Source: Archilochus colubris
Taxonomy: Eukaryota > Chordata > Aves > Apodiformes > Trochilidae
Assembly: GCA_023079485.1 (NCBI GenBank)
Contig: CM041092.1
Location: 10,615,127 to 10,679,126, forward strand
Length of the DNA: 64,000 nucleotides
Direction: 5' to 3'
The number at the start of each line of letters is the position of its first letter. Position 1 is the first letter of the stretch. Shown here piece by piece: positions 50,976 to 62,669 of this stretch. The notes beneath the pieces are model-generated. The model worked only from the letters and a program-made list of their open reading frames with translations, ran no database searches and was not told where the DNA came from. The position numbers were made by a program, and so were the translations under genes.

Positions 50976-51030
50976 CAAAAAAACCCCGAAAAACACCAAC
51001 AAAAAAACCCCACAAACAAACCAAACAGAA
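50976..51030. repeat. A/C-rich degenerate tract
   Basis: A runs broken by CCCC and CAAAC words, similar to those at 18.9 and 51.3 kb. Confidence 0.75.
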
Positions 51031-51320
51031 CCTCAAGGAACAGCAGATGAGCATTTTAACAGAGCCCAATAAATTGAATACTGCCATGAAGAAATGCAGG
51101 GGAAGAAGATGATGGTTAACATAGGAACTTGGAACTTCTCAAATCAGTTTGCATTTTACTGTTGGAAGACAGAGGAAAGACTTATGGGTACAGGCAGCAA
51201 TAAAACTGGGACCTGCTTTATATATGAAGTTGCTGTATATCTTCATTAGAGTTATTCAGAGTTCAGGTTTGACACTAATGTGGCACAGAAGCACAGGAGA
51301 GATCTAGATGTTGAAGAAAA

Positions 51321-51371
51321 CTCCACAACAAACCAAACCAAAACCACCCCACACCACCAGCCCCAACACAA
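51321..51371. repeat. A/C-rich degenerate tract
   Basis: CCAAAC and CCACC words; G nearly absent on the plus strand. Same class as the tract about 300 bp to the left. Confidence 0.75.
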
Positions 51372-52772
51372 CATCTGAAAGCTAACACAGCTGAGGTTTC
51401 AGTGTAGTAGTCAATAGTGTGATGCTGTGAGAAACTGGCTAAACAGGAGAACAGGACAATGTGGGCTTTGATTAACAAGTAAATATTTTGCAGCACTCCT
51501 TTTAGCAGGGAAATGTGGAGATATGTCAGCACGGAAGGGATCTGTGGGCATTGGAAACAGTAGTGAAATGATTGCAGTTACAGGAAAAAGTGGAACAATA
51601 TTTGAAACACAGGAGCCCTCCTGTGTTGTAAACTACAATGTGTGACATCCTTATGCTGCTTGTCTGAGCTTGTGTGCCAATGCACTGCTGGGGTTGGGTG
51701 ACCAAAATTCTGATGCAGTAGCATAGTAGGAGTTCCATTACAGACCTGTAGCTTGCTATGCAAAAAGGTGCTTTTACTGTCAGCTTACTGTGCTGTGGAT
51801 CCTAGAGGTGGTTACCGAGGATTTAGGATTTGCTTGTACTTGTCAAAATATTGCTGCGTTTATTTGGAGTTGTTGAGTGATACACATATCTAGTCTATGT
51901 ATTAGTTTTTATTTTTATTAGTTACCTTATATTTATCCCCTGGTCTTCACAGCTACATTTCTCAGCAACAATACTTAATATTTTAAAAAATCCTCATTCT
52001 GATGTCTCTAAATGTAATTTACATCTCTTCCTTTTTCTCTTCTCTTTTCTTCTTTCTTGAGATTATTGGGTATTTAGGTGCTTTGTTTCTTTCCATGAGT
52101 GTTTGTGCTCACAACATTTTTTCAACAGTAAATTATTCTGCATGTGATATTGGAAGCTTTTTTTAAAACTGAAGTCTAAGCATTCCATGATCAGCAGACT
52201 TGGGTATGTATCACGAGGTACAAATATTCCAGGAATTTCCTTAGCAAGACTGATGAACTTTCTGTTTGTGTACCTCTGCAATGTCTTCCACTCCCTATTT
52301 ACTGGTTCTGGATAGAGATTATCCTTGAAATTGTCTTCATTGGTATTTTCTGAAACCTTTCCCCAAGGTTTATAAAATTCTTTGAACTTTTAAATCCAAT
52401 TGATACTCAATGAAAGGTCAGACCTCCTATTGCTTTTATTATTTCCAAGTTAATTAAGAATCTTTTGTTCATGGACACATTCTAGAACCAAGGCATACCA
52501 AGTTTAATTGATAAATGAATACCCCAAGGCACATCTGATTTAGAGCTGCTCAGCAGAGTTTAAAGTGCACCCAATTCTAAGCTGGTTTTCAGAGCTTGCA
52601 GAGCTCTGTATTGAGAAGTAGTTTACTGGCAAGTGCTTGTGGATGAAGAGCTTGCCTGGTTGCTTGGATCTGGTTCCCTCCTCAGGGCTGGCTAGAGGCA
52701 CTGGCAATCTTTCCTGCAGACTTTGAGGGAGTTGAGGTGGGACAATTTTATTTTGTCTGCTGCTCACCTCAG

Positions 52773-52908
52773 ATACACTGCTAGTGGGATAACAGGAGGG
52801 ACCAGGAACAGAACACTGAAAGTAGCTGGGTTCTGCCCTCTGTCCTCTCTGGCTGATATGTATTGTCAGAATAAGTTTGATAGACAGAGATCAAATTTTA
52901 AAGTCAAG
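52773..52908 (+). other. Candidate 136-nt exon, weak
   Basis: A very strong acceptor (TTTTGTCTGCTGCTCACCTCAG) precedes 136 nt open in one frame, ending AAAGTCAAG/GTATCA, a mediocre donor. Entry is with one base and exit is phase 0, which does not match the phase leaving 50,194 or 30,194. The residues include CPLSSLADMYCQNKFDRQR. No family recognised. Openness over 45 codons has a sizeable chance probability. Confidence 0.15.
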
Positions 52909-53688
52909 GTATCAATATGCTGATCTGTTAAGAAGTATAAGTATCTCAGTGTGGTGGTGGTGAGCTAATTTAAGGGAAAGAAAGGGGTGTTTCTTTAATA
53001 TATCATTAAAGAATAAATCTCTGGTAGGAACTGAGATTGGAGACAACATGAACAATTTCTCTATCTACAAGAAGTATACAAAAAGAGGTAATGGAATGCG
53101 AAATGTCAGCAATATTTGAAGAATATTGCAATCTCTTTTCATACGTATTTTTAAAAAATCTTCCTTCATTCTTGATCTTTAAGAAAGTGAAGAATGCTTT
53201 TGTCTGTTTTTAATATCAACGTCTCACATTTTTATGCACATCTGTGTAAACACTTGGGTAATTGGCATCTTTCTGACCTCCTCATTTCCAGTATTGGCAT
53301 CCAGAATGGTTGATGGGATTTCATACAAAGAAGAATTGCCTTAGACTGGCAACTAGACAGATTGAGTGAGGCACTTGGGTGGGGAGAAATGTAAAACTGA
53401 CTGGCTATACAAACAACACATCTTAAAAAATTGGGAGGAAGGCATGGGGGTGAATGATTGTTCGACTATCTGACTTTTTGGGAGTCAGTCAAAAGAGGTT
53501 TGTATGAATGTCAGTCATTCTTGGATTATATGTCTGCTCTTCTTTGAGGGGCAAAAATCAAAACATCCTGGAGTTCATTCAGTTAAAGCTGTAGAATTCA
53601 ACAATGGAGCTGTCATGGTTCTCACCTACAGTGCCAGAATAGCTGAAAAGTAGTTGGCCTTTGGCAGGCTTCATCATACGCTCTTAAT

Positions 53689-53799
53689 TTTATTCTCTCT
53701 GCCTGTGTGATGACCAAACTCTTACCCCCTTCTCAGTACCTTTCTGCATTGTCAGAGTTGTCTTTTTAATCTCCAGCTGATTGCTTTTTCCTTTTTATT
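53689..53799 (-). terminator. Possible polyadenylation signals, minus strand
   Basis: Minus-strand AATAAA hexamers lie at 53,794-53,799 and 53,689-53,694, about 340 and 440 nt beyond the stop codon of the candidate terminal exon at 54,136-54,336. That spacing suits a short 3' UTR. AATAAA is frequent in AT-rich DNA, so this only supports, and does not establish, a gene end. Confidence 0.25.
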
Positions 53800-54135
53800 C
53801 TCTTCTTTGTTCATAATCTCAATCCTTGATTTTTTTCCTCTTTTCTGTCCAGGCTGGGGCTCATCTCTGCCTGGCAATGACATCACATTGTATTCACTTC
53901 CCATCTTTGGCTGCCCAGGAGGAGAGTTAAGCCACTTAACACATTACTTGACTGACAGGATTAAGCCCCTACAGAACAGTTCCACCAGAACATCACAGTG
54001 CTGCCCCTTGCTCAATTTTCACCTTTTAAAAGGGAATAAGAAAATGTTTTGTTTGTGCACATGATGCAAAGCTTTTACTATTCTTACCACTTTTTTTTTT
54101 TTCCCCTGCTGATAAAGTAAATGTTGATACATTTA

Positions 54136-54336
54136 TCAAGCAGATACAGTGTGTAAAGAGGGACTGAGGATTGGATGAGGTCCAGATTTTCTGAGAAGCA
54201 CCATTCTCTTGAAATTCCATGCAGAAGAAGGAAAATTGGCCCTTTTTGGGCTTGTCTCCCAGCTGGAAGCAGAGCAGTCAGGACAGACTTGGATTTCAGA
54301 GTGAATTGAACTATTCTTCTGTTCATACCAGGTCCA
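54136..54336 (-). CDS. Candidate terminal coding exon, unknown gene
   Basis: On the minus strand a strong acceptor (GGAGTCTCTTCACATTTCAG) opens 66 codons ending in TGA. Entry is phase 0, matching the phase 0 exit of the candidate at 55,579-55,761. The protein begins WTWYEQKNSS and holds a CPDC motif near residue 19, which alone does not define a zinc site. A second frame is also open here (54,084-54,425), which lowers confidence. I do not recognise the family. AATAAA signals follow at 53.7-53.8 kb. Confidence 0.28.
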   Translation of the reverse strand, partial: WTWYEQKNSSIHSEIQVCPDCSASSWETSPKRANFPSSAWNFKRMVLLRKSGPHPILSPSLHTVSA

Positions 54337-54941
54337 CTGAAATGTGAAGAGACTCCAAAACACTGTTTCACATTTGGATCTTCTTTTATCTGTGCTTTTA
54401 AGCTGATAGCTTTGAGACCATGCATCGTATGCTTTTGTAGGACACAGACAAAAAAAATGTGATGTGATCTAAGTAAATTACTGTATCTCTAATTTACAAA
54501 TGCAGTAAAAATTATGGAGAAGAGCTCTTTCATGCAGCGAGGTGTTTGAACGTAACAGCCTGGCTTCTTCATGTGTGAAAATGGACATGTATTTCAAGCT
54601 ATTGATGTCTTTGCCTGCCTGTCCCACTCTCTGCAGTCTCAAATGAAAGCTGTGTCCAGTTCCTATCAGAAATGGACATTTGGCTGAGATTTGCAAACTG
54701 GCGCTTAAGTAAGATTAAACCAGATTCCTTCTGTCTCCTTCCTCACAAAGCTCTGCAATGTTAATGATTTATATATTGGTTTTGTTGTGAATTTCATAGG
54801 CTGACATTTTTTTTTTTACCTTGTAACAGTTGTTTCATTTCAGATTTACAGTGTTCTCTACAGAATACTAGTTGTCTTGCTGGCTCATATCCAGCATGTG
54901 AAAGTCCTGTATCGTAGTCCAAATGTAACATCAGTTGTCAG

Positions 54942-55265
54942 ATGAATCATAGAGTCATGGGATTGGAAGGGACTTCAGAGGGCCATCCACTCTTTCCCAT
55001 GTCCAAGACTAAATCAATTGTACATGTCACTCCTGACACACATTTGTATGGCTTCCAACACCCAAGACTCCATGGACCCCTTAAGCAATTTCTTCCAGGA
55101 GTGCTTCAGCGCTTATTTATTAAACTTTTTCTATAATGTCTAAACTGTCCCTGGTACAATTAAAAGCTCATGAATTCACAGTTTATTTCCCATGTACACT
55201 GAGAATAAATTTGTTTACATTCTCTTTGCAGCAAGCTGATGAGTGTTTGAATATAATTAACACCT
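54942..55265 (-). mobile_element. CR1 LINE fragment, inverted 3' end
   Basis: The plus strand starts 'aatcatagagtcatgggattggaaggga' (split here as 'aatcatagagtcat' and 'gggattggaaggga'), the reverse complement of the CR1 3' terminus. It continues through 'actaaatca', 'ttccaacacccaagact' and 'gcaatttcttccaggagtgc', in the order of the CR1 3' UTR and ORF2 end. Orientation is minus, with the 3' terminus at about 54,942. It is well diverged and 5'-truncated somewhere near 55.27-55.33 kb. It sits between two candidate minus-strand exons, in what would be their intron. A frame starting at 54,942 on the plus strand belongs to this repeat. Confidence 0.65.
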
Positions 55266-55578
55266 TAACTTCTTCACCTAGTGGAGCCCATTTGGGCAAT
55301 TATTCCATATAAGAATTTATAAAAATACTACCACTTTTTCCTTAATTGTTTCCAAAGTCTCCACCTAGTTCAGGCTTGGAGTACATCATGCAGCACTGGA
55401 TGTGGAACCTTTACTAACTGTGACAAGAGCACACAGATGGCTTCAGTGTTAGGAGCTGTTCTAATTTGGTCACATCACTGCTAAAACCTGGGCAGAAGAG
55501 GTAAAGTAGAAAAGAAATTTCTAGATCAAAGGACCTGCACATGGAGGTTCACATTTTGCCATGTAAAGACTACCTTAC

Positions 55579-55761
55579 CTTCCTGATGATCTGTGGTACA
55601 GCTCTCCTGGATGGCACTCTTAAAGCTTGCACTTCTTTCTTTCCATGAATAGACAGAAAAAAGGTCAGAGGAACCCGTTCTATGTCAGACAAGTCGTGTA
55701 GGGCTGAGGGTGTTGTGGACCCAACCATAAACTCATTCTCTGTAGCAGACATTGCTTTAAC
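55579..55761 (-). CDS. Candidate 183-nt coding exon, unknown gene
   Basis: On the minus strand CTCTCAAAACTTCAG precedes GTTAAAGCAATG, and 183 nt later ATCATCAGGAAG meets GTAAGGTAG, a strong donor. The frame is open for 61 codons, phase 0 at both ends, with a mixed, globular-looking composition: a hydrophobic PLTFFLSIHG segment near residues 33-42 and basic residues after it (RVPSRRAVPQIIRK). An ATG occurs at codon 4, so it could also be the first coding exon. I do not recognise the family. It is the best of the minus-strand candidates, but 61 open codons in one of three frames is not rare by chance. Confidence 0.35.
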
Positions 55762-55913
55762 CTGAAGTTTTGAGAGCTGTTAGCACTGTGGGAAAATTTC
55801 TTCTGCAGTCTAATTGGAGATGTTCTTTTCAATCCTGTGAACTCTCTGTCTGGAGCATCCTGCAGCAATAAGTTTAGCATGCTATCTCATGGATTTATGA
55901 AACAAACCCAACT

Positions 55914-55927
55914 CTTAATTAATTAAG
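55914..55927. repeat. 14-bp perfect palindrome
   Basis: CTTAATTAATTAAG reads the same on both strands. It contains overlapping TAAT/ATTA homeodomain core motifs, but no function can be claimed. Confidence 0.7.
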
Positions 55928-56556
55928 GAGTGGAAAAAAAGAAAAAAAGTGTTGTCAATGTATAGCCTCATCTCACAGCTAGGTTAAAAACTTTTTCAGA
56001 AAGGTGGTGTTTCTCTTGTTCCTACAGTGCCAAATCCATTGTTAAGGGTAGATGTATAACCAATGATTATTGGAGCACACTGGCTTGTATACATGAACAA
56101 AACTGCTATTTCAAGAAAAAAATAAACTTGCAGGAGAATTTATGGGCCAGGTTTTCTGCTGAAAGTTGATGGGACTTCACAGAATGGAAGGCAGCACAGA
56201 GTTTGGCCTTGTGCAGAGTACCTCAGCATGAAGAAGCAGTGGCTATTTCAAACGAATGAACCTCATTCCTTTAGTATTAGGTATTTGCAGTATAACTTGA
56301 AATTTAGTGATGTCTAACCATGGCCCAGTCTATCTCTGGCTGAAGTCAATAGGTTTCTTTCCAATGTTACCCCAGGGTTCACACACCTCAGCCAATAGAG
56401 TGCATGTGTTCATTTTCCCAAATGGCACAGAACTTGGCAGACTTTTTTCTATCTTTATTTTTTTGAGTTCTGGCTGTATTTGAAACTAAAGTACAAAGCA
56501 AAATTTAGAGGCTAAAAATTCCATGTTTTACGAACCACAAATTTTCCGTGACTCAC

Positions 56557-56613
56557 CTTTCATGCAATTTTATGATCCTACTGGCTTGGAAATGAGCAAC
56601 AGCAATTGGCCAC
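56557..56613 (-). CDS. Candidate 57-nt coding exon, unknown gene
   Basis: On the minus strand a strong acceptor (TTACTTGATTCTGATGCTGCAG) and a strong donor (GAAAG/GTGAGTCAC) bound 57 nt. Only one of the three frames is open, entering with one base and leaving with two (phase 2 to 2), reading WPIAVAHFQASRIIKLHE. Both splice sites are better than average here. Its exit phase does not match the phase 0 entry at 55,761, so another exon would be needed between them or the two do not belong together. Family not recognised. Confidence 0.27.
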
Positions 56614-59600
56614 CTGCAGCATCAGAATCAAGTAAAGTTAATGTTGTGGTTACTCTGTGAAGTGTAGAACCTAAAAAAAGAAATAAATACAAAAATCCCA
56701 ACAGACAACTTCACTGTAAACTGCTTATTTAGCACAACGTTCTACCATTGCTAAGACATCACATAATATTAATTTTCTATAAACCCTTTCATTTAAATCA
56801 AATGGTAGGCAAACGTTTCAAAGCTTTCTCCGTGTTAACTTGTTCCAGAATTAAACTTAGCACTGATAGAAGACCTGCTGAAACCTGCTCTCAAATATAA
56901 AGAATTACTGGAAAAAGATAAATAGGAAATATTTGTCTTTCCTTTCAGAAAATTAATTTTAAAATTCAGTCCTTGGTTCTTTCCTGATTTTACTTTTTGT
57001 CTCCCATCTTTATAGTCTTATACTATAATTACTGATACATGGAATCATCTGAATCATTCTTCTTTCACAACGCTGGGAGAGTTAATGCATATAAATTATT
57101 TTTAAGGGCCTTGGATGGAAGGTATTAAGTGCTAAGTGCTGCTATTAGCAAAGCAGCATTATTGGGCTTGGGTATTTTGAGTGTTAAGGTCTGAAGCCAG
57201 AGCTGGAGATGCAAATTTGTGCTTATGTGCTTGAAACTTTGTGCTATTGTCAACTTATGACATGCTTTACCACCACATGGTTGCCAGTGACAGGTTAAAT
57301 TTCAAGGTTTCAGGAGTCTCTACTTCAAATATTTCACCCAAGCCTTCCTAAGTCCATGGGCAGCTGAGGTTCCTAGGTGATACTAGGATGCTCTGTCTTG
57401 TTCTGATGCCACATACATGTGAGTTGGTGATAGGAAACAGCTTGCAAATTCTTATCTGCAGTGTGAAGATGACCCTAAAAAAATGTCTCCCTACATGTTT
57501 CTCCACTACTTGCATCAGTGTGGCAGCACTGAAAGGCAGCACTGCGTTGGGAAAATTGTTCTCCTTCCTGCAAAAATAGGTTAGTCTAGATCCTGTTCAT
57601 TGATCAAGGTTATACCCACATCCAGAAGTCTCCTGAATTTTTGAGTGATCTTTGTGTGAATGTTTCTACCATAAACAGCAGCTTCATCCACTTATTTCCT
57701 TTACTTGTAAAGCACAAATTTTATATTATATAAAAATAAAGTGCAAAGGTTTATTGCTAAGATGAGGAGGACTGGTGCGGTTTTTCTTTCTTCAGATATT
57801 GTAAATGCATGCTCTGCATATCCTGAAAATCCTTCTTTAAGGACTATAAAAGGAAAGATTAGAAGTTTGTTTCTTTATAAGGCCAGCTGTCAGTGATAAA
57901 ATTCAGACAGTTTTTTTTATTTTAGTCCAAGCATTTCCTACACACTGAGGTGTTTGGATTTTGATATATGTTGAGTACTAGAAATAATCCTTTAAAGGAA
58001 AATTGGTAGAATTTTACCAGTGACTTGCTGCTTAGTACAAAAAACCCCTCTGTCTTGCTTTTTTATTTTTTTTAATGTAGTTTGTAAACTAGAATTGTGG
58101 CAGGTTTTGAAGTCAGATTGAATTACTCTTCCCACCATACTTCTACTGGAAGCCTCTTTGGAATCACCAAGATCAAGCTTAACTTGCATCCCATTTGCCA
58201 TCTGGGTTTCCCTCTGGCTCCAATTTGTTGCTTTAAAATAATTCTTATGTACGGATGCTGGACTGAACCTTCCTGATGCATGTCACATTTAGTTACTCCC
58301 ATTTCTTCTAAGATAACAGCTGCTAAGAAGCTGTGTTTCTTGTGGTCTTTTCTAATTTACTGCATCTCAGTCTGATGTTTCAAATTAAACATGCAAGGTT
58401 TTGAGTCTTAAAATGTCATTGCATTCTTTTAAGACACATGTTTATCTGCTTTGTAATAGGCATGTTTTTTCTTAAAGCTTAATGCTCAATGGTTATGGAA
58501 TAATTGAATAATGGAACATGTCTGTTTGTAATCAAGAAGAGTTTATGTTATCAAAGATATACATCCATATTGGGCTCATATTTTTTTTCAATCTCCTTGT
58601 GTGTGCCTGAAATACCCTTTGCAGCTGATGTAATATATCCGTAGACCATTAGGGTACAATTGTGCAAAGGCATGTATTGGGGCTCATGTTGGATGTGTTT
58701 TGTTGCAGCAACATGACTACTGACAGTAGGGAAATCTAGATATCTGTTCAAATCCTGTGGGCTTGGTATCTTTAATACCCTAAACAGCACTGTTAAGTAG
58801 AGAAAATTAGAGAATGGTTACAACTGTCTATAGTGCACATCCTAGCTAGTGATTTATTCACCAGACAACACAAAGGGCTTAGGAGGGCATGATTTTCTTT
58901 TTCCTTGGTAAGAACACATGGAATATTTATTTTCTTATACAATTTATATAAGTAGAGGTTTAGACTGTCATCATCTTTGTGTTCTAATAAACTTACCTTT
59001 AAATAAATGTAGGTCATTTAGTATGATATTGAGTTATTCTTTTATAAAAGATGAGGATGGAATTCCTCACCCACCTGTGTAATTGTACCATGGAAACCAT
59101 TTCTGATTAAAACCCATGCTGTATTATTTATGTAAATATAATAAAAGCTCCAAATTTATTGTTGAGACAAATAGATTCTCTTCTTACTCTCTGCCCAATG
59201 TGCTAGACATAGTTCAGTACTGTGTCACACAAGCTGTACATCAATATCTTTTTATTTCTTTCAGAGGTTTGTCAGGTGGGTATTAATGATGATGTTTATT
59301 CTCAGTCACACTGGTTTAGCTACTGTTACATATGAACACTTCTACAGAAGCCACTGTTGTGATCTGCATTTTCAATAAAACCTAATGAACTGAGTATTGC
59401 AGAAGGCCTGAAAGAGTAAATAGGAACAGTTATCCTTTTCCTTGCAAGGATACCCAAGATGTACAGTAGACTAGAGGAAATCTGCCACAAAATGTTTTTG
59501 TTCTCATCTATTCTCAAGGTGTGTAGCCTGAACTCCTGGAAGGTGTTGCAGGATGCTACATAAGACCATGACCAAGCCTCATTTCAGAAAACTCTGTACT

Positions 59601-60717
59601 TCATAGCTCAAACTCTCACTGTCTCACATGTGTACATTGCCTTTGGAGCTTGGCAGGATTTTAGTCTTCAAAGCAGTCTACAGAACATTATTGTATAAGA
59701 ATAAAACATAGGGGCTGCAATAGTGTTTTGTTAAAAAGAGCTCCTGGAAGAGTTTGAGCCTGTTCTTTTTCTGTATACAAGATTCTTGCTACGGTGAAGC
59801 CTCATGGGTGACTTGCGGAGCGTGAATTCCAAGGAACTGAAATGATGGGATTTGAAGAACCTGCTTACCTCTAGGAAAATCTTTGAGATGATGGTCCCAA
59901 AAGAAATAGTAAATTAATGCAGAATTTTTTAGCTGTTATTTTAGTGAGCTGAAGTTTTAGCATAAATTGCAAGTTGATCTGTAATTCCCATTTGTGTGGG
60001 ACAATTATGTAAATGCATACTGTGGGAATCTACCCAGGGATTTCACACACATGGTATTGCCTAAACTTAAGCCTGCAAAATTTTTGGATTATGGAATTGT
60101 GCATAAAGATTTGTCATCTGATCCTGTTCTTTCTGCTGTTTCTAATGGTCGTTAGCAAATTTAGCTGAGAAAAAGACAGGACATCCAGGGATCTGGGTAG
60201 AAAATCTGTATGACAAAAGGGCTTTTCTAGAAGCCAGTTATGTAGAGAGCAAGTGAGATAATAATGATCATTTATGGATGAAACAACATAAGGAGAAACC
60301 CCTGTCAAGTCAGCACTGATACAAAATCTCTTTTGCTCCTATAGTGTCAGGACCTACTCTGAGCCTCTGCTTGACCACAACACTTGGCAAGACCTACAAA
60401 TAGTAGAGCACAGGCACAGCAAGATCTGAACATCACAAAAGCATGACTTGAGGACATTAGCCTATTGTTCCCTTAGAAAAATAAAAGATCTATTTCTTTT
60501 ATGTTTATAGCATGGCCAGTTCAAATAAGTCCTACTTGCAACAGCACAGTCTTCTTGTTATTCCCTTACCAGAGGCAATTCAAATTAAAATTACTGGGTC
60601 TAAAGGAGAAGCTGCCTGGAATGGTGTGGCTATGACTGGTGGGGTTATGAGTCCCTCTCTTCCCGTTCTGACTTCCAACTGCTTCCCATCTCTTAATTTT
60701 ACACAAGCCTTCATCAC

Positions 60718-60777
60718 CTTTGCTGATCTTCCATAGCTGATTCTTCTCTTTCCACGCTGCTTCTTGGGTGCTGGTAG
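60718..60777 (-). other. Candidate 60-nt exon, minus strand, weak
   Basis: On the minus strand the acceptor CATGCTGCCTCCTGACAG and donor AGCAAAG/GTGATG bound 60 nt of purine-rich sequence. The phase 2 to 2 frame (SSVEREESAMEDQQ) would join in frame with 56,557-56,613, but all three frames are open, so phase agreement carries little weight. Confidence 0.15.
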
Positions 60778-61090
60778 CTGTCAGGAGGCAGCATGCAGTC
60801 TTGGAGTGTAAGGCTGAAAAGACAGTCACAAGTCATCTGGCTGCAAGAATCAGTTTCTGTAGTTTTGTGGAGAATGTTTTCAATTACAGATTTGTATAGA
60901 AGTAGGGTAACTAGGCATTTGTATTTGTGACAAAGAAAGAGCCTGTAGTGAAGGAAATAAGATGTGTGAAAACAAGAAAGCTGTCAAGCAGGTTTAGAAA
61001 TTAAGGTATCCCTTTTAAATACTGATGGTTTTGAAGCATAGTGGATAAAATTTTCTCCCTAGCAAAACTGTTGAATTCAGAGGTCTGTGT

Positions 61091-61167
61091 AAGGAAAGAA
61101 ATAAAGAAATCAAGAGAAAGAAAAAGAAAGAAAGAAAATTAAGAAATTAAAGAAAGCAAGAAAGAAA
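61091..61167. repeat. (GAAA)n purine-rich tract
   Basis: Degenerate GAAA/AAAG units with essentially no pyrimidine on the plus strand over most of the tract; a polypurine microsatellite. It creates an overlapping pair of spurious minus-strand frames. Confidence 0.85.
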
Positions 61168-61388
61168 TTTTGCCTGGTAAAGTGGCCTTTTGAAACACAT
61201 ACACACACCCCCATGAACTGTTTATAAAAATAAGAAAGCTGTAAAGAGATCCAGCATCCTGTAAATTTATGGTAGTTTTGTTCCTTTTTGCTAGCTGTAT
61301 ATGAGGTCCTCTCACTGTAGCCTGATTCCCACTCTCTGATACAGTCATCCTCACAGCACTTTTTTTTAGTAAGGAAGTACGATAATCC

Positions 61389-61535
61389 CAACTTTACAAA
61401 TGGAGAGCTGTGGCAAAAGAGAGGCTTAGTGACTTGCCTGAGGTCATGCAGGCAGCCCATTATGGAGCAGGGAATTCAACCAGGAGTCCCAAACAGCAGA
61501 CAAATGCTCCAACCCCTGGGCTGTCTATCTTTCTG
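61389..61535 (-). mobile_element. MIR-like CORE-SINE
   Basis: The plus strand reads 'tttacaaatggagagctg', then 'gaggcttagtgacttgcctg', 'aggtcatgcaggcag', 'gcagggaattcaacc' and 'tgctccaacccctgggctg'. These are, in order and spacing, the reverse-complemented parts of the MIR/CORE-SINE core and 3' side. The element therefore lies on the minus strand. MIR-type SINEs are ancient in amniotes and survive in birds as old single copies. Ends are approximate, and no flanking duplication is visible. Confidence 0.6.
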
Positions 61536-62340
61536 CTCCTATTTTTAAAGGCTTCAGAAGGTTCTATCCAGATTTCAGAGATGGTTCAGAGGTTTTTGAG
61601 GGCAGTCTGGCTAAAATAATAGAATAGCTGGACCAAGTAGAAATGTGCTGCTTGGGAGCAGAGTCGTTGTCTCAGTAAACCAAGCAGAGGTTTTTCAGCA
61701 AGCAGCTCTTTTTTCCTCAGCTGTAAGAGCTTGTTCTCTCATGTGCACACACATGCCCCCTCTGAAACTAATAATTTTTCTGCCTCGGAGGAAGGACTTG
61801 ATAAAAAGAAATTAGTCTAGTTAAATGGCTGTGTAGGAAGCTGATGGTAAGTATTTACTAATATAAAATAAGCAGAGGAAGCAAAACTAAGAGGTGGATT
61901 TCAGAGTGTTTGCTTTTTTGGGTTTATTTTTATGAGCAGAGTATTGGGTGACACAGATTTATTCCCAGTAAAAAATGCTAGAAACACATTAGTCTGCTTT
62001 GGTATTAGAAAGATTAGAGGGCACACTGTGAGAATTTGTAAGGATTTATGTGCTTTTTAGAAAGGATTAAGAATAAAAAAAAAATCCATTAGAAATGCTG
62101 TCTAACCACATCACTACCCTTCAAGCCAACAGTTGTGTGGTGGTTTTCCTTTATGCTTAATATCACAGTGTTTTTATTGCAACTTCAGTTACAGTTGGGT
62201 TTGGTTAAAGAGCAGTCTAGGTGCACACAGCATGTGAAACTGAATGTTACCAGTTCATGCAGCATCCTTCAAACCTCATTTAGCAGTTGCTTACATAAAG
62301 GAACAAAAATAAGCAGGTACTTTCCATAGGTTTTAAGCGT

Positions 62341-62345
62341 CTGCT
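62341..62345. repeat. Left target-site duplication CTGCT
   Basis: CTGCT directly precedes the LTR's TG terminus and is repeated exactly at 63,107-63,111. A 5-bp duplication is what retroviral-type integration leaves. Confidence 0.85.
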
Positions 62346-62663
62346 TGTCCTGGTTTGGACCAGGATAAAGGTGGTTTTCTGTTTCTGTACTTTTGCTTTT
62401 AGCTAAGTCCTTTGTAAGTAGCTGCACTTGTGAAACTAACAGCAAGTTTCTCAGTGTCTGTTTCTAGGATTGATAACACTTGATGTTTATAGTTACTGCT
62501 AGAGACTGGTATGCAGGCCAAGGACACTTATCAGCTCTGCATGAAAACATTTTCCTCCAGAGGATAAGAGGTCCCACCTGAACCCTCCTTTAGGGAGGAA
62601 CGGACAAGATAGATGCCAGAATTGACCAAACAGAGTATTCCATCCCATATACGTCACACTCAG

Positions 62664-62669
62664 TATAAA
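62664..62669 (+). promoter_or_regulatory. TATA box of the solo LTR
   Basis: TATAAA within CAGTATAAATTTG, preceded by the CRE-like TACGTCA and followed by an E-box. It could still drive a rightward transcript, but that is inference. Confidence 0.6.

Larger units (their letters stand above)
27906..53680. other. Long intron-like or intergenic interval
   Basis: About 26 kb of AT-rich non-coding sequence. It holds plus-strand exon candidates at 30,156-30,194, 47,526-47,551, 50,054-50,194 and 52,773-52,908, a possible MIR fragment at 29,775-29,835, a (TTTTA)n tract at 47,932-47,967, and A/C-rich tracts at 50,976-51,030 and 51,321-51,371. All open frames of 60-130 codons here lack recognisable similarity and usually overlap frames on the other strand, so they are treated as chance. 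No RNA gene or further transposon end was recognised. Confidence 0.5.
55930..61085. other. Intron-like or intergenic interval
   Basis: AT-rich non-coding sequence apart from the two minus-strand exon candidates at 56.6 and 60.75 kb. Good splice-donor consensus also occurs on the minus strand near 59,000 (TTTAAAG/GTAAGTTT) and 59,870 (AGAG/GTAAGCA), but no acceptable exon can be drawn to them. No repeats or RNA genes were recognised. Confidence 0.45.

Noticed and set aside
54478..54696. 72-codon minus-strand frame between the candidate exons
   Set aside because: It reads fairly protein-like, but no good donor precedes its stop and the acceptor is weak, so it cannot be placed in the exon chain.
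57992..58201. 69-codon minus-strand frame starting with ATG
   Set aside because: A purine-rich upstream region gives no acceptor. The frame runs through A-rich sequence near its middle and resembles nothing known.
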